From the NCBI GenBank assembly GCA_003695725.1, contig RFHX01000263.1, positions 1 through 5,947 of the forward strand: a stretch of DNA of 5,947 nucleotides, written 5' to 3'. The stretch comes from J061 sp003695725 [NCBI: Candidatus Schekmanbacteria bacterium] (lineage in GTDB: Bacteria > Schekmanbacteria > GWA2-38-11). Below the pieces are notes generated by a model. That model was given only the letters and a program-made list of their open reading frames with translations, had not been told where the DNA came from and ran no database searches. The translations under genes were made by a program, and so were the position numbers. Positions 1 to 5,782 of this stretch are shown here, piece after piece (positions within the stretch are counted from its first letter, which is position 1; each line of letters starts with the position of its first letter).

Positions 1-131
1 TAAAGAGGATTAATCCATCTTTCCAGTCTGCTTCTTAAAATTACCTTAAATTTCAATAGATTGTAATTTAAATTAAAAATTTTTAAAACAAGGCATAGAT
101 TTTGCATATTATTTTAGATAAAGATATTTAA

Positions 132-159
132 TTCAGATTAAATAGATCCTATTTATATT
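132..159 (+). promoter_or_regulatory. Possible sigma-70-like promoter for the Cys-rich peptide gene
   Basis: TTCAGA (132-137) matches the -35 consensus at four of six positions. It is followed after 16 nt by TATATT (154-159), which matches the -10 consensus at five of six. Transcription would start near 166, leaving a leader of about 25 nt that is almost entirely ribosome binding site. The surrounding DNA is very AT-rich, so chance matches are likely and no start site is proven. I see no supported gene in the rest of 1-190; any upstream gene ends before or at the window edge. Confidence 0.3.
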
Positions 160-190
160 CTAATCAAGCAGAAAGGAGGTGAGATAGGAT

Positions 191-484
191 ATGACATACA
201 AAGACATTGAAAAAATTGCAAGCTCTGTCGTTGGTGGACTTTTTGCTCCAAGAAGCGCTCATGCAGGTATTGAGGGATGTTCAGGTGCACAGGATTCAAA
301 TCCCTTTGCCTGCGATCCGCAGACAAACTTCGGTTGCAGCAATACATATCAATGCGGCGGTGCTGCGCCATTTGATTGTTCAGGAGGCGGAACATTCCAA
401 TGCAGTCCAGTGTTCGATTGTGCCGGTGGTATCTTCAGCTGTGATGCGGGTTTTGAGTGCTTTCAGCAGTTTACTGCTGCATAA
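191..484 (+). CDS. Cys-rich [F/Y]-x-C repeat peptide, candidate RiPP precursor
   Basis: A 97-residue peptide that I cannot assign to a named family. The start is well supported: AAAGGAGGTGA (172-182), nearly a full match to the 16S 3' end, lies just upstream of the ATG. Residues 1-16 hold both lysines and end in a double glycine (VVGG); the only arginine is R21. From residue 39 to 90 the triplet [F/Y]-x-C occurs eight times (FAC, FGC, YQC, FDC, FQC, FDC, FSC, FEC), with Cys at 41, 49, 55, 63, 71, 77, 84 and 90, spaced 6-8 residues apart by Gly/Ser/Pro/Asp-rich linkers. A ninth Cys is at 30. The core has no Lys or Arg. There is no hydrophobic signal peptide. A leader-plus-repetitive-core layout fits precursors modified by radical SAM or other Cys-acting enzymes; a GG-leader exported peptide, a disulfide-rich structural peptide or a metal-binding protein are alternatives. 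No maturase, peptidase or transporter is visible nearby. That it is a real gene is likely; the RiPP role is inference. Confidence 0.8.
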   Translation: MTYKDIEKIASSVVGGLFAPRSAHAGIEGCSGAQDSNPFACDPQTNFGCSNTYQCGGAAPFDCSGGGTFQCSPVFDCAGGIFSCDAGFECFQQFTAA

Positions 485-819
485 AGAAAATCTTTAGAGG
501 AATTAAAAGAGCTTTTATTTTTAAAAGGAGGAGTGTACACTTTTAAAGGCCTTACTAACAGAAATGAATTTGTATAGAACCTGTATAGGCATTGAGAAAA
601 CACAACCTCAATTGTAATGGAATCACATTTCAACTCTTCAGAAGACATTAGTTGTAAGATATAAAGTCTTTTTCTTGGTTTATCAACTGATTATTATATA
701 ATTGGTTGTTCCAAAATCCAAACTTTCACAAAATCTTTCCATATTTTTTTCCTCTAATAAATTCTCTCTTTCATCCGAAATAACTAATCTACCAAATGAT
801 AAATACAAGGAGGTAATTT
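485..819 (+). other. Intergenic stretch with an orphan Shine-Dalgarno-like site and a stop-interrupted frame
   Basis: No convincing gene in 335 nt. After the peptide stop there is a weak A/T hairpin followed by T (about 507-522), then AAAAGGAGGA (523-532), an excellent ribosome-binding sequence with no start codon at proper distance. A GTG at 533 is only 1 nt beyond AGGAGG. The frame from that GTG runs 14 codons to TAG (575-577), then 5 codons to TGA (593-595), then 22 more to TAA (662-664). This could be a decayed small gene or chance. AGTGTACACT (532-541) is a perfect 10-bp palindrome. TGTATAG occurs twice at an 11-nt interval (571-577, 582-588). The 3' part carries the promoter and leader of the next gene. 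Confidence 0.45.
675..702 (+). promoter_or_regulatory. Possible promoter for the secreted-protein operon
   Basis: A perfect -10 hexamer TATAAT (697-702) is preceded, 16 nt upstream, by TTGGTT (675-680), which keeps the TTG of the -35 box but matches poorly after it. Transcription would begin near 709 and give a leader of about 110 nt before the ATG at 820, with no visible riboswitch fold. The weak -35 suggests an activator or a modest promoter. The assignment rests on sequence match alone. Confidence 0.35.
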
Positions 820-1269
820 ATGAAAAAAACAAAACTTTCATTACTTACAACATTTATCATAATTCTTTCAGCACTTCTCATTTTTCCTATTGCACTTAAA
901 TCAGCAGAAGCTTCAAAAGATAAACCCATAGTGAAAAAAGTCGTCCCTAAAAAAGTAAAGCAGGGTGAAACATTGGACATTACCATCAAAGGCAAAAGAT
1001 TTGAGAAAGAAAAAGGGACATCTCCCAAGGTAAAATTCAGCGGCAAAGGAATAACTGTAAACAATGTTAAGTTTGTATCTCGAAAAAAACTAAAAGCAAA
1101 CATAACAGTTGACTCTTCAGCAGCTAAAGGACGTAGGACTATTAAAATAATAAATCCAAATGGGAAAGCCGGCAAAAAAAGAAAAGCAGTAAAAATTGTA
1201 AAAGGCAGCACCCCATCAAGCAGATCAACCGTCGTTTTTAAAAACAAAAGCACATACAGCGGATTATAA
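820..1269 (+). CDS. Secreted basic IPT/TIG-like domain protein
   Basis: A 149-residue secreted protein. The start is set by AAGGAGGT (808-812 region) 7 nt before the ATG. Residues 1-31 form a Sec signal peptide: MKKTK, a hydrophobic stretch at about 8-26, and a likely cut after SAEA (28-31). Residues 37-128 resemble a single IPT/TIG Ig-like domain: a VxPKxVKQGETLDITIKG opening, a central GITVNNV strand, LKANITVD, and a closing xRTIKIINPNG strand. Such domains are common in cell-surface proteins and mediate structural contacts rather than catalysis. The mature protein is strikingly lysine-rich and must be very basic, unusual for this fold. The Ser/Thr-rich tail (130-149) has no anchor or sorting motif. 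The next gene starts 44 nt downstream with its own strong ribosome binding site, so the two are probably cotranscribed. Its exact function and ligand are unknown. Confidence 0.8.
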   Translation: MKKTKLSLLTTFIIILSALLIFPIALKSAEASKDKPIVKKVVPKKVKQGETLDITIKGKRFEKEKGTSPKVKFSGKGITVNNVKFVSRKKLKANITVDSSAAKGRRTIKIINPNGKAGKKRKAVKIVKGSTPSSRSTVVFKNKSTYSGL

Positions 1270-1313
1270 GGAAATGACTAATGGACTTCAAAGAAGAAAA
1301 AGGAGGTTATAAA

Positions 1314-2702
1314 ATGATAAATAAGAAAATAATATTTTTTATCTTATTAATTCCTTTATTTTTTATAATATCCCCAACTTTTGCCGGTTCTAATGCAAAC
1401 AATGTTGATGGTGTAAATGTAACTATAAAACAAATTGATGTAGCCACTGATTGCGGCAACGGTACATCGAACTGTACATGGCAAACTCTTTTTAGCAGCA
1501 GTACTGGCGCAACTATAAATCTTCTTGACAGTAAAATAATGTCTGAAGGAGAAGATTACAAAGCAAATTCATTACCTACAGGTGAATACAAGTATTTAAA
1601 ACTTACTCTCTCAAAATTTGAAATTCTTTCAGGAAATTCTACATATGACATTTTAAGCAAACTCCTTTATGAGAAACATCTCAATAAAAGCGGCAATGAT
1701 TATTATCTTTATGCTTCTTCAGAACCTGATTTTGAAGGAGATCAAAATGGTGAAGATGTAATGTTTATGATTCCATTTACAGTGGAAGAAGACAGCAATA
1801 TTACAATGACGGTCAATATCTTTTTGCCCGAGCAAGCAATATCCTGCCAAAGTGGAGATTGTATGATCACTCAACCTCCAATTATTTCAATTGGTGCAGA
1901 AGAAGAGCATACACAGGGTAGCAGTACACTTGGAACTCTCAATGGCACAATAGTAAATCTTCCTGAAGCCGACAAACCAGTTTATGTTGGATTTTATCCA
2001 GCTGACAATATGCCTCCACCGGGCCAGCCTCCAATGTTGGGCGCAGAAGTTGTTGTTTCAGGAACAACCGGGGCATTTTCAAGTCTATTACCAGATGGAT
2101 CATATTATATTGTTGGATTTCAAGATTTAGACCCAAACGATACAGGTGGTATGCCAATGCCTGTTGAAGGAGTGGATTACTTTTATAATAACTTTGCTAT
2201 TTCTCATACTATTGAAAGCGGTAAAACTACTAATGTGCAAATTGATTTCAGCTCCAATGATGTAGAGGTATTTGATGGCGGAGAAAGTCTAACTGTAAGG
2301 GTTGATTTATCAAATATTAACTCACAAGAAAAATCAGGAAAAAAGTTATATGTTGGGCTATTCCCAAATCCAAATTCATTACCATGTAATCAAATTATGG
2401 GCCATGACAGCGGAAATGAAGGCCCAGATATAGGCGATGTCAAAGAGCTAACAGGTGATGAACAATACAAAGACATAACAATAAATGGTATTTCTGAAGG
2501 ACAATATTGTGTAGTATCGCTTCTTGATATAACAGAAGAAGACTATGTTGAACCAACAGTAAATTCAGATTATTTGGGTTGTTACGGAGATTGTTTACAA
2601 AACAACAGCACAGGACTTTCTGTTACAGCAGGACAGGACAATGTATTTACATCAACAGCCATAACTCTCAGTACTTTTGATATGAACAATTTTATTCCAT
2701 AG
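1314..2702 (+). CDS. Secreted protein with DUF4382-like N-terminus and two beta-sandwich-like modules
   Basis: A 462-residue exported protein. An ATG at 1281 in the same frame gives 473 residues, but the ATG at 1314 has AGGAGG (1301-1306) 7 nt upstream and opens directly on a signal peptide (MINKK, then a hydrophobic run at 6-20, probable cut after TFA at 24), so I use 1314. Residues about 31-195 look DUF4382-like: VNVTIKQIDV, a Trp-containing strand, INLLD, then the LPTGEYKYLKLTLS strand. Residues about 207-313 and 325-454 appear to be two copies of one module: YVGFYP/YVGLFP, LPDGSYYIVGF/ISEGQYCVVSL, then a strand after an SGKTTNV/AGQDNVF turn. This resembles carboxypeptidase-regulatory-like or prealbumin-like repeats. 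Cys pairs (47/54, 178/183, 423/427) suggest disulfides outside the cytoplasm. It is rich in Asp and Glu, in contrast to its basic partner upstream. No PEP-CTERM, lipobox or LPXTG anchor is seen. The substrate is unknown; a surface or extracellular binding role is inferred. Confidence 0.8.
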   Translation: MINKKIIFFILLIPLFFIISPTFAGSNANNVDGVNVTIKQIDVATDCGNGTSNCTWQTLFSSSTGATINLLDSKIMSEGEDYKANSLPTGEYKYLKLTLSKFEILSGNSTYDILSKLLYEKHLNKSGNDYYLYASSEPDFEGDQNGEDVMFMIPFTVEEDSNITMTVNIFLPEQAISCQSGDCMITQPPIISIGAEEEHTQGSSTLGTLNGTIVNLPEADKPVYVGFYPADNMPPPGQPPMLGAEVVVSGTTGAFSSLLPDGSYYIVGFQDLDPNDTGGMPMPVEGVDYFYNNFAISHTIESGKTTNVQIDFSSNDVEVFDGGESLTVRVDLSNINSQEKSGKKLYVGLFPNPNSLPCNQIMGHDSGNEGPDIGDVKELTGDEQYKDITINGISEGQYCVVSLLDITEEDYVEPTVNSDYLGCYGDCLQNNSTGLSVTAGQDNVFTSTAITLSTFDMNNFIP

Positions 2703-2734
2703 GGATATATCACCTGCATCCCCTCCCACCCCTC

Positions 2735-2777
2735 AAAGCTCACGAAGTCAGTAAATGCTTCGTGAGCTTTTATTTTT
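2735..2777 (+). terminator. Rho-independent terminator of the secreted-protein operon
   Basis: AAAGCTCACGAAG (2735-2747) pairs perfectly over 13 bp with CTTCGTGAGCTTT (2758-2770) around a 10-nt loop, and T-rich sequence follows (2768-2776). It terminates + strand transcripts 33 nt after the stop at 2702. The hairpin touches the final base of the convergent msrAB stop codon. Read on the - strand, the stem is followed by a G-rich run, not T residues, so it is probably a poor terminator for msrAB. Confidence 0.9.
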
Positions 2778-3852
2778 CAAATAGTTCCCTATATTCCCCG
2801 TAACCTTCCTTTTCAAGGTCTTCTTTCGGGATAAACCTCAGCGCTGCTGAATTGATGCAGTATCTCTTTCCCGTAGGAGGAGGGCCATCAGTGAAAACAT
2901 GTCCAAGATGAGAATCGGCGTTTTTGCTTCTCACTTCAACTCGTGTCATAAATAAACTCTTATCAATTCTTGTCACAATATTTTCTTCTTCAAGGGGCTT
3001 TGTAAAGCTTGGCCACCCTGTGCCCGAATCGAATTTATCAATTGAGCTGAAAAGAGGTTCACCAGAAACGATATCTACATAAATCCCTTCTTCCTTGTTA
3101 TTCCAATATTTATTATCAAAAGGGGGTTCTGTACCGTTTTTTTGTGTCACTTTATATTGCAATGGTGTAAGGATCTTTTTCAGTTCTTCTTTTTTGGGTT
3201 TTGAAAATTTCTTTTCTTCTTCCTTTTCATTACCCCAGATGTTTTTCAAAACCTGAAGCCGCCCTGAGCCAGCTTTATATAAGTTATATCTTCCGGGATT
3301 TTTTTTATAAAAATCCTGATGATAATCTTCTGCCTCATAAAATACATCAAATTTTTTGATCTTCGTCGCAATAGGCTTTTTAAATTTTCCTGATTTTTCA
3401 AGTTTCTCCTTTGATCTTTCAGCAATTATTCTCTGTTTCTCATTGTGATAAAAAATTGCGCTTCTATATTGTGCTCCTCTATCAACAAAAGAGCCGCCGT
3501 CATCTGTAGGGTCAATCTGACGCCAAAAGACATTCAGTATATCTTCATATGATAGCTTGTTTGAATCATAGAACACCTGAATAGCTTCAAAATGCCCTGT
3601 TGTCCCTGAACAAACTTCTTCATAGGTAGGATTTTTCGTTTTGCCACCGGTATAACCTGCTTTTACATCCACAACTCCATCGAGCTGTTCAAAAGGAGGT
3701 TCCATACACCAGAAACACCCGCCAGCCAAAGTTGCCACTTCTAAATTTTCTGAGTCTGCCATTTTTTTATCTCCTCCTCCCTGAAATGTTCTGCCATCAG
3801 AGCATCCTAAGACTATAATCGTAATCATCGCAATAATGAAAATTTGTTTCAT
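2770..3852 (-). CDS. msrAB: Peptide methionine sulfoxide reductase MsrA/MsrB fusion, putative lipoprotein
   Basis: A fused 360-residue enzyme that reduces both S- and R-methionine sulfoxide in proteins using thiol reductant. Residues 1-17 are a lipoprotein signal (hydrophobic 4-15, lipobox VLGC with Cys17). Ser18 at +2 would permit outer-membrane sorting in a diderm, placing the enzyme in the cell envelope. MsrA spans about 38-195: GCFWC at 45-49 (nucleophile Cys46), AGYTGG at 65-70 and the EDYHQDF region at 175-181. MsrB spans about 222-343: [19 protein letters not shown] (276-283), HLGHVF (315-320) and the nucleophile Cys332 in [11 protein letters not shown]. The MsrB domain lacks the zinc CxxC pairs (YVDIVSGEP) and has Thr in place of the Cys often found in GCGWPSF, so its resolving thiol is unclear. 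The start at 3852 has AAGG 6 nt upstream; a strong internal site could also start translation at Met31 (3762). The gene stands alone and converges on the upstream operon. Confidence 0.95.
   Translation of the reverse strand: MKQIFIIAMITIIVLGCSDGRTFQGGGDKKMADSENLEVATLAGGCFWCMEPPFEQLDGVVDVKAGYTGGKTKNPTYEEVCSGTTGHFEAIQVFYDSNKLSYEDILNVFWRQIDPTDDGGSFVDRGAQYRSAIFYHNEKQRIIAERSKEKLEKSGKFKKPIATKIKKFDVFYEAEDYHQDFYKKNPGRYNLYKAGSGRLQVLKNIWGNEKEEEKKFSKPKKEELKKILTPLQYKVTQKNGTEPPFDNKYWNNKEEGIYVDIVSGEPLFSSIDKFDSGTGWPSFTKPLEEENIVTRIDKSLFMTRVEVRSKNADSHLGHVFTDGPPPTGKRYCINSAALRFIPKEDLEKEGYGEYRELFEK
3760..3781 (-). promoter_or_regulatory. Internal ribosome binding site and ATG inside msrAB
   Basis: On the - strand the codons for Gly-Gly-Gly-Asp read GGAGGAGGAGAT (about 3769-3780). 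They are followed by AAAAAA and the Met31 ATG (3762-3760). AGGAGG at this distance is a better initiation signal than the AAGG before the annotated start. Initiation here would give a 330-residue MsrAB without the signal and lipobox Cys, starting 14 residues before GCFWC, that is, a complete cytoplasmic enzyme. Whether it is used is inference; the alternative is a Gly-rich linker that resembles an SD by chance. Confidence 0.5.
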
Positions 3853-4111
3853 TTTGCACCTTCGTATAAAATTGAATTATCATCTATCTTTACAATTAGT
3901 AGTTTTTTTCTCGATAAATATCAAAATAAATTATCTTTAAATTATCATTCACCAATATTTCTTTTAATAACCAACTAAAATATCAAACGATTATGACTGG
4001 CTAATGAAGACAGATCAAAATGAACAAACTGAATTTTTTTGAAAAATCAATTATAGAAAAACAATAGGATTTCTTCTTTATTAGATGAGCAAAGAACAAG
4101 AAGTTTACCGA

Positions 4112-4140
4112 TTGACAAACTACTATAAATTCATTTAAAT
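4112..4140 (+). promoter_or_regulatory. Promoter of the tRNA-Leu gene
   Basis: A perfect -35 box TTGACA (4112-4117) is followed after 17 nt by TTAAAT (4135-4140), four of six matches to the -10 consensus. The tRNA begins 10 nt after the -10 box, the spacing expected for a tRNA transcript with a very short leader. It may also serve dtd downstream. The rest of the 3853-4150 intergenic stretch holds only AT-rich DNA and no supported gene; I found no clear - strand promoter for msrAB there. Confidence 0.6.
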
Positions 4141-4150
4141 ACAACAATGC

Positions 4151-4230
4151 GGGAAAGTGGCGGAATTGGCAGACGCGCTGGACTTAGGATCCAGTGGGCA
4201 ACCGTGGGGGTTCGAGTCCCCCCTTTCCCA
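4151..4230 (+). tRNA. tRNA-Leu (anticodon UAG)
   Basis: An 80-nt class II tRNA with all arms visible. The acceptor GGGAAAG (4151-4157) pairs with CTTTCCC (4223-4229), with discriminator A4230. The anticodon stem CTGGA/TCCAG (4178-4182, 4190-4194) encloses CTTAGGA with anticodon TAG (4185-4187), which reads CUA and probably other CUN leucine codons. The variable arm is long (TGGGCAACCGT, 4195-4205), as expected for leucine. The T stem GGGGG/CCCCC (4206-4210, 4218-4222) encloses TTCGAGT. The 3' CCA is not encoded, so it must be added by a nucleotidyltransferase. T-rich sequence follows directly. Confidence 0.97.
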
Positions 4231-4338
4231 TATTTATTTTAATGAATAATTTGTCCTTAATATCTCTAAACTTGATTTTAAAGCCATTTCATAATAACTA
4301 ATTCTAAATTTTCATCCTTTTTTAATATCAATTTTTCT

Positions 4339-4785
4339 ATGCGCGCAGTTATACAAAGAGTAAAAGAAGCATCTGTTACAATTGAAGGGAAAATCCATTC
4401 CTCCATTAGCAATGGTCTTCTTATACTACTTGGTGTTAGTGAAGACGATACTGAGGAAGACTTGAACTATATTGCCGAAAAAGCAGTAAACCTTAGAATA
4501 TTTGAAGATACTGAGAAGAAGATGAATTTCTCCTGTATCGATGTAAAGGGAGAGATCCTTGTTGTCAGCCAGTTTACTCTTCTTGCAGAGACACGAAAGG
4601 GCAGAAGGCCAAGTTTTGTAAAAGCAGCAAAGCCTGATAAAGCAATTCCTCTATATGAAAAATTCATAAAAAAAATTGAATCATATGGGATTACGGTAAA
4701 AAGCGGAATCTTTGGTGCTATGATGGATGTAAAACTTTTAAATTATGGTCCTGTGACAATAATTATTGACAGTGTGGAGAAATAA
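4339..4785 (+). CDS. dtd: D-aminoacyl-tRNA deacylase
   Basis: A 148-residue protein of usual family length. It hydrolyses D-amino acids (and glycine mischarged on tRNA-Ala) from tRNA in the cytoplasm, acting as a homodimer. The start is fixed by the conserved opening MRAVIQRVKEASVTI. The signature SQFTLLAETRKGRRPSF begins at Ser77. The C-terminal motif FGAMMDVKLLNYGPVT (125-140) contains the Gly137-Pro138 cis-proline motif that enforces D-chirality. Two positions differ from the usual FGADM and NDGPVT: Asp is Met at 128 and Tyr at 136, which I take as lineage variation since the core residues remain. There is no Shine-Dalgarno sequence before the ATG; the upstream 30 nt are T/A-rich, so initiation may rely on an unstructured or leaderless mRNA. 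It lies 108 nt after tRNA-Leu and is coupled to the next gene by a 1-nt gap. Confidence 0.95.
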   Translation: MRAVIQRVKEASVTIEGKIHSSISNGLLILLGVSEDDTEEDLNYIAEKAVNLRIFEDTEKKMNFSCIDVKGEILVVSQFTLLAETRKGRRPSFVKAAKPDKAIPLYEKFIKKIESYGITVKSGIFGAMMDVKLLNYGPVTIIIDSVEK

Positions 4786-4786
4786 A

Positions 4787-5446
4787 TTGCCAAAAAAGGA
4801 ATCTTTAACAAATAAATTAAGGCCATATTATCCATATGTTCTTCCTTTTGCTGTTTTTATGATTTTAACAGAAATCGGTAATTGGATACCAGATGCAATA
4901 TATTACATCTATCCTCTCAAAACATTAGTAACAGCGGGTATTCTCTTATATTACTGGAAATATTATAAAGAATTGAATCTCTCTTGGACAGGTTTTGCAC
5001 TCTTCTGCGGGATTGCAGTTTTCATAATCTGGGTCGGTATAGATGATTTTTATCCAAAGCTTTCATCAGGGACAAGTTATAATCCCTATGCTTTTAAAAG
5101 CAAAAGAATTGCAGTTTGGCTTATATTCAACAGAATGATCGGAAGTGTAGTCATTGTACCAGTTATGGAGGAGCTTTTTTGGAGATCCTTCATTTTGCGA
5201 TTTTTAATCAATCAAGATTTTAGAAAAGTTCCTATTGGAACATTTACATGGCCATCATTTATAATAAGTTCAATTCTTTTTGGTACAGAACATAACAGAT
5301 GGCTTGCCGGAATCATTGCAGGTGCTATATACAATATTGTCCTTTATCAGAGGAAAGAACTGTCAGACTGTATTGCAGCCCACGCAATCACTAATTTTCT
5401 GTTGGGAGTCTTTGTGGTTTCATCAGGCTGTTATGAATTTTGGTAA
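4787..5446 (+). CDS. CAAX-protease-related CPBP membrane protein (PEP-CTERM/exosortase-associated type)
   Basis: A 219-residue polytopic membrane protein of the CPBP (Abi/Rce1-like) glutamic protease family. Its length and C-terminal block (FGTEHNRWLAGIIAGAIYN, then AHAITN and a final Gly-x-x-x-x-Trp) resemble the TIGR03008 subfamily found in bacteria with exosortase/PEP-CTERM sorting. Conserved motifs are E128-E129-L-F-W-R133 (EExxxR), F165-x-x-x-H169 and H199-A-x-x-N203. The N-terminal YYPYVLPFAVFMILTE starts the first membrane segment; about six or seven more hydrophobic segments follow. I use the TTG at 4787: GGAG (4776-4779) lies 7 nt upstream inside the end of dtd, and the TTG falls 1 nt after the dtd stop, implying translational coupling. 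An in-frame TTG at 4766 would add seven residues but has a poorer site. The substrate is unknown and no exosortase is in this window. The gene ends 8 nt from the convergent transporter gene. Confidence 0.88.
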   Translation: MPKKESLTNKLRPYYPYVLPFAVFMILTEIGNWIPDAIYYIYPLKTLVTAGILLYYWKYYKELNLSWTGFALFCGIAVFIIWVGIDDFYPKLSSGTSYNPYAFKSKRIAVWLIFNRMIGSVVIVPVMEELFWRSFILRFLINQDFRKVPIGTFTWPSFIISSILFGTEHNRWLAGIIAGAIYNIVLYQRKELSDCIAAHAITNFLLGVFVVSSGCYEFW

Positions 5447-5454
5447 AAAAATAA

Positions 5455-5727
5455 CTATCCTTTGAAGAAGGTCCATATCCCTATCGCTACAAAAGCAATT
5501 CCAGCGATTTTAGACATAACTTTTTCATCAATCCAATTTGAAAGAATGGTGCCTGCAAATACGGCAATCGCAGATGCCACTGTCAAAGCAAAAGCAGCCC
5601 CTATGAAAACAACTATCTTGCTATTTTGAGCTTCAGAAGCATAAAGCAATGTTGCAAGTTGAGTCTTATCAGCAATTTCAGCAATAAACACTGTCCCAAA
5701 AACCGTCAGCAGAAGTTTAAAGTCCAT
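5455..5727 (-). CDS. Gdt1/TMEM165 (UPF0016) family cation transporter, single-domain
   Basis: A 90-residue inner-membrane protein with three predicted helices (about 4-29, 37-62, 69-88). The family motif E-x-G-D-[KR]-[ST] appears as EIADKTQLAT at 17-26, with Ala replacing Gly and Glu17 and Asp20 retained. Family members move Mn2+ or Ca2+ (bacterial MneA-type Mn exporters, eukaryotic Gdt1). Two-domain members carry two copies of the motif; this one has one, so it probably works as a dimer or larger oligomer. The start has AAAGGAGA with GGAG 6 nt upstream. The gene converges on the CPBP gene with an 8-nt gap and no terminator between them, so antisense overlap of the transcripts is likely. I see no Mn-riboswitch in the 126 nt upstream. 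Its metal is inferred, not shown. Confidence 0.88.
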   Translation of the reverse strand: MDFKLLLTVFGTVFIAEIADKTQLATLLYASEAQNSKIVVFIGAAFALTVASAIAVFAGTILSNWIDEKVMSKIAGIAFVAIGIWTFFKG

Positions 5728-5782
5728 TGATATCTCCTTTTTGGTTCATCGAAATTTACAAAAGAATTCTATTTCTCTTGTA

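Noticed and set aside
153-395. 80-codon open frame on the - strand
   Set aside because: Antisense to the Cys-rich peptide gene; no ribosome binding site and no recognisable protein features.
191-484. CRISPR-like or DNA-level tandem repeat in the Cys-rich gene
   Set aside because: The periodicity is at the protein level; the codons differ between units, so no DNA repeat array is present.
207-497. Alternative + frame of 96 codons over the Cys-rich peptide
   Set aside because: Its ATG lacks an SD at proper distance, while the ATG at 191 has a near-perfect one and its product shows regular repeats.
463-648. 61-codon - strand frame across the first intergenic stretch
   Set aside because: No ribosome binding site, overlaps the end of the peptide gene, and has no family-like composition.
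702-899. 65-codon + frame before the IPT/TIG-like gene
   Set aside because: No SD; overlaps the better supported secreted protein in another frame.
789-1253. 154-codon hydrophobic - strand frame
   Set aside because: A mirror of the Lys-rich gene: antisense of AAA/AAG codons yields Phe/Leu and looks falsely membrane-like.
1281-1313. Upstream in-frame ATG adding 11 residues to the large secreted protein
   Set aside because: It would place a charged segment ahead of the signal peptide and has no SD, whereas 1314 has AGGAGG 7 nt upstream.
4032-4066. Tiny ORF starting MNKLNFFEKS before the tRNA
   Set aside because: About 15 codons, no ribosome binding site, not distinguishable from chance in AT-rich DNA.
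4124-4129. TATAAA as the -10 box of the tRNA promoter
   Set aside because: Only 6 nt from the TTGACA box; TTAAAT at 4135 has the correct 17-nt spacing.
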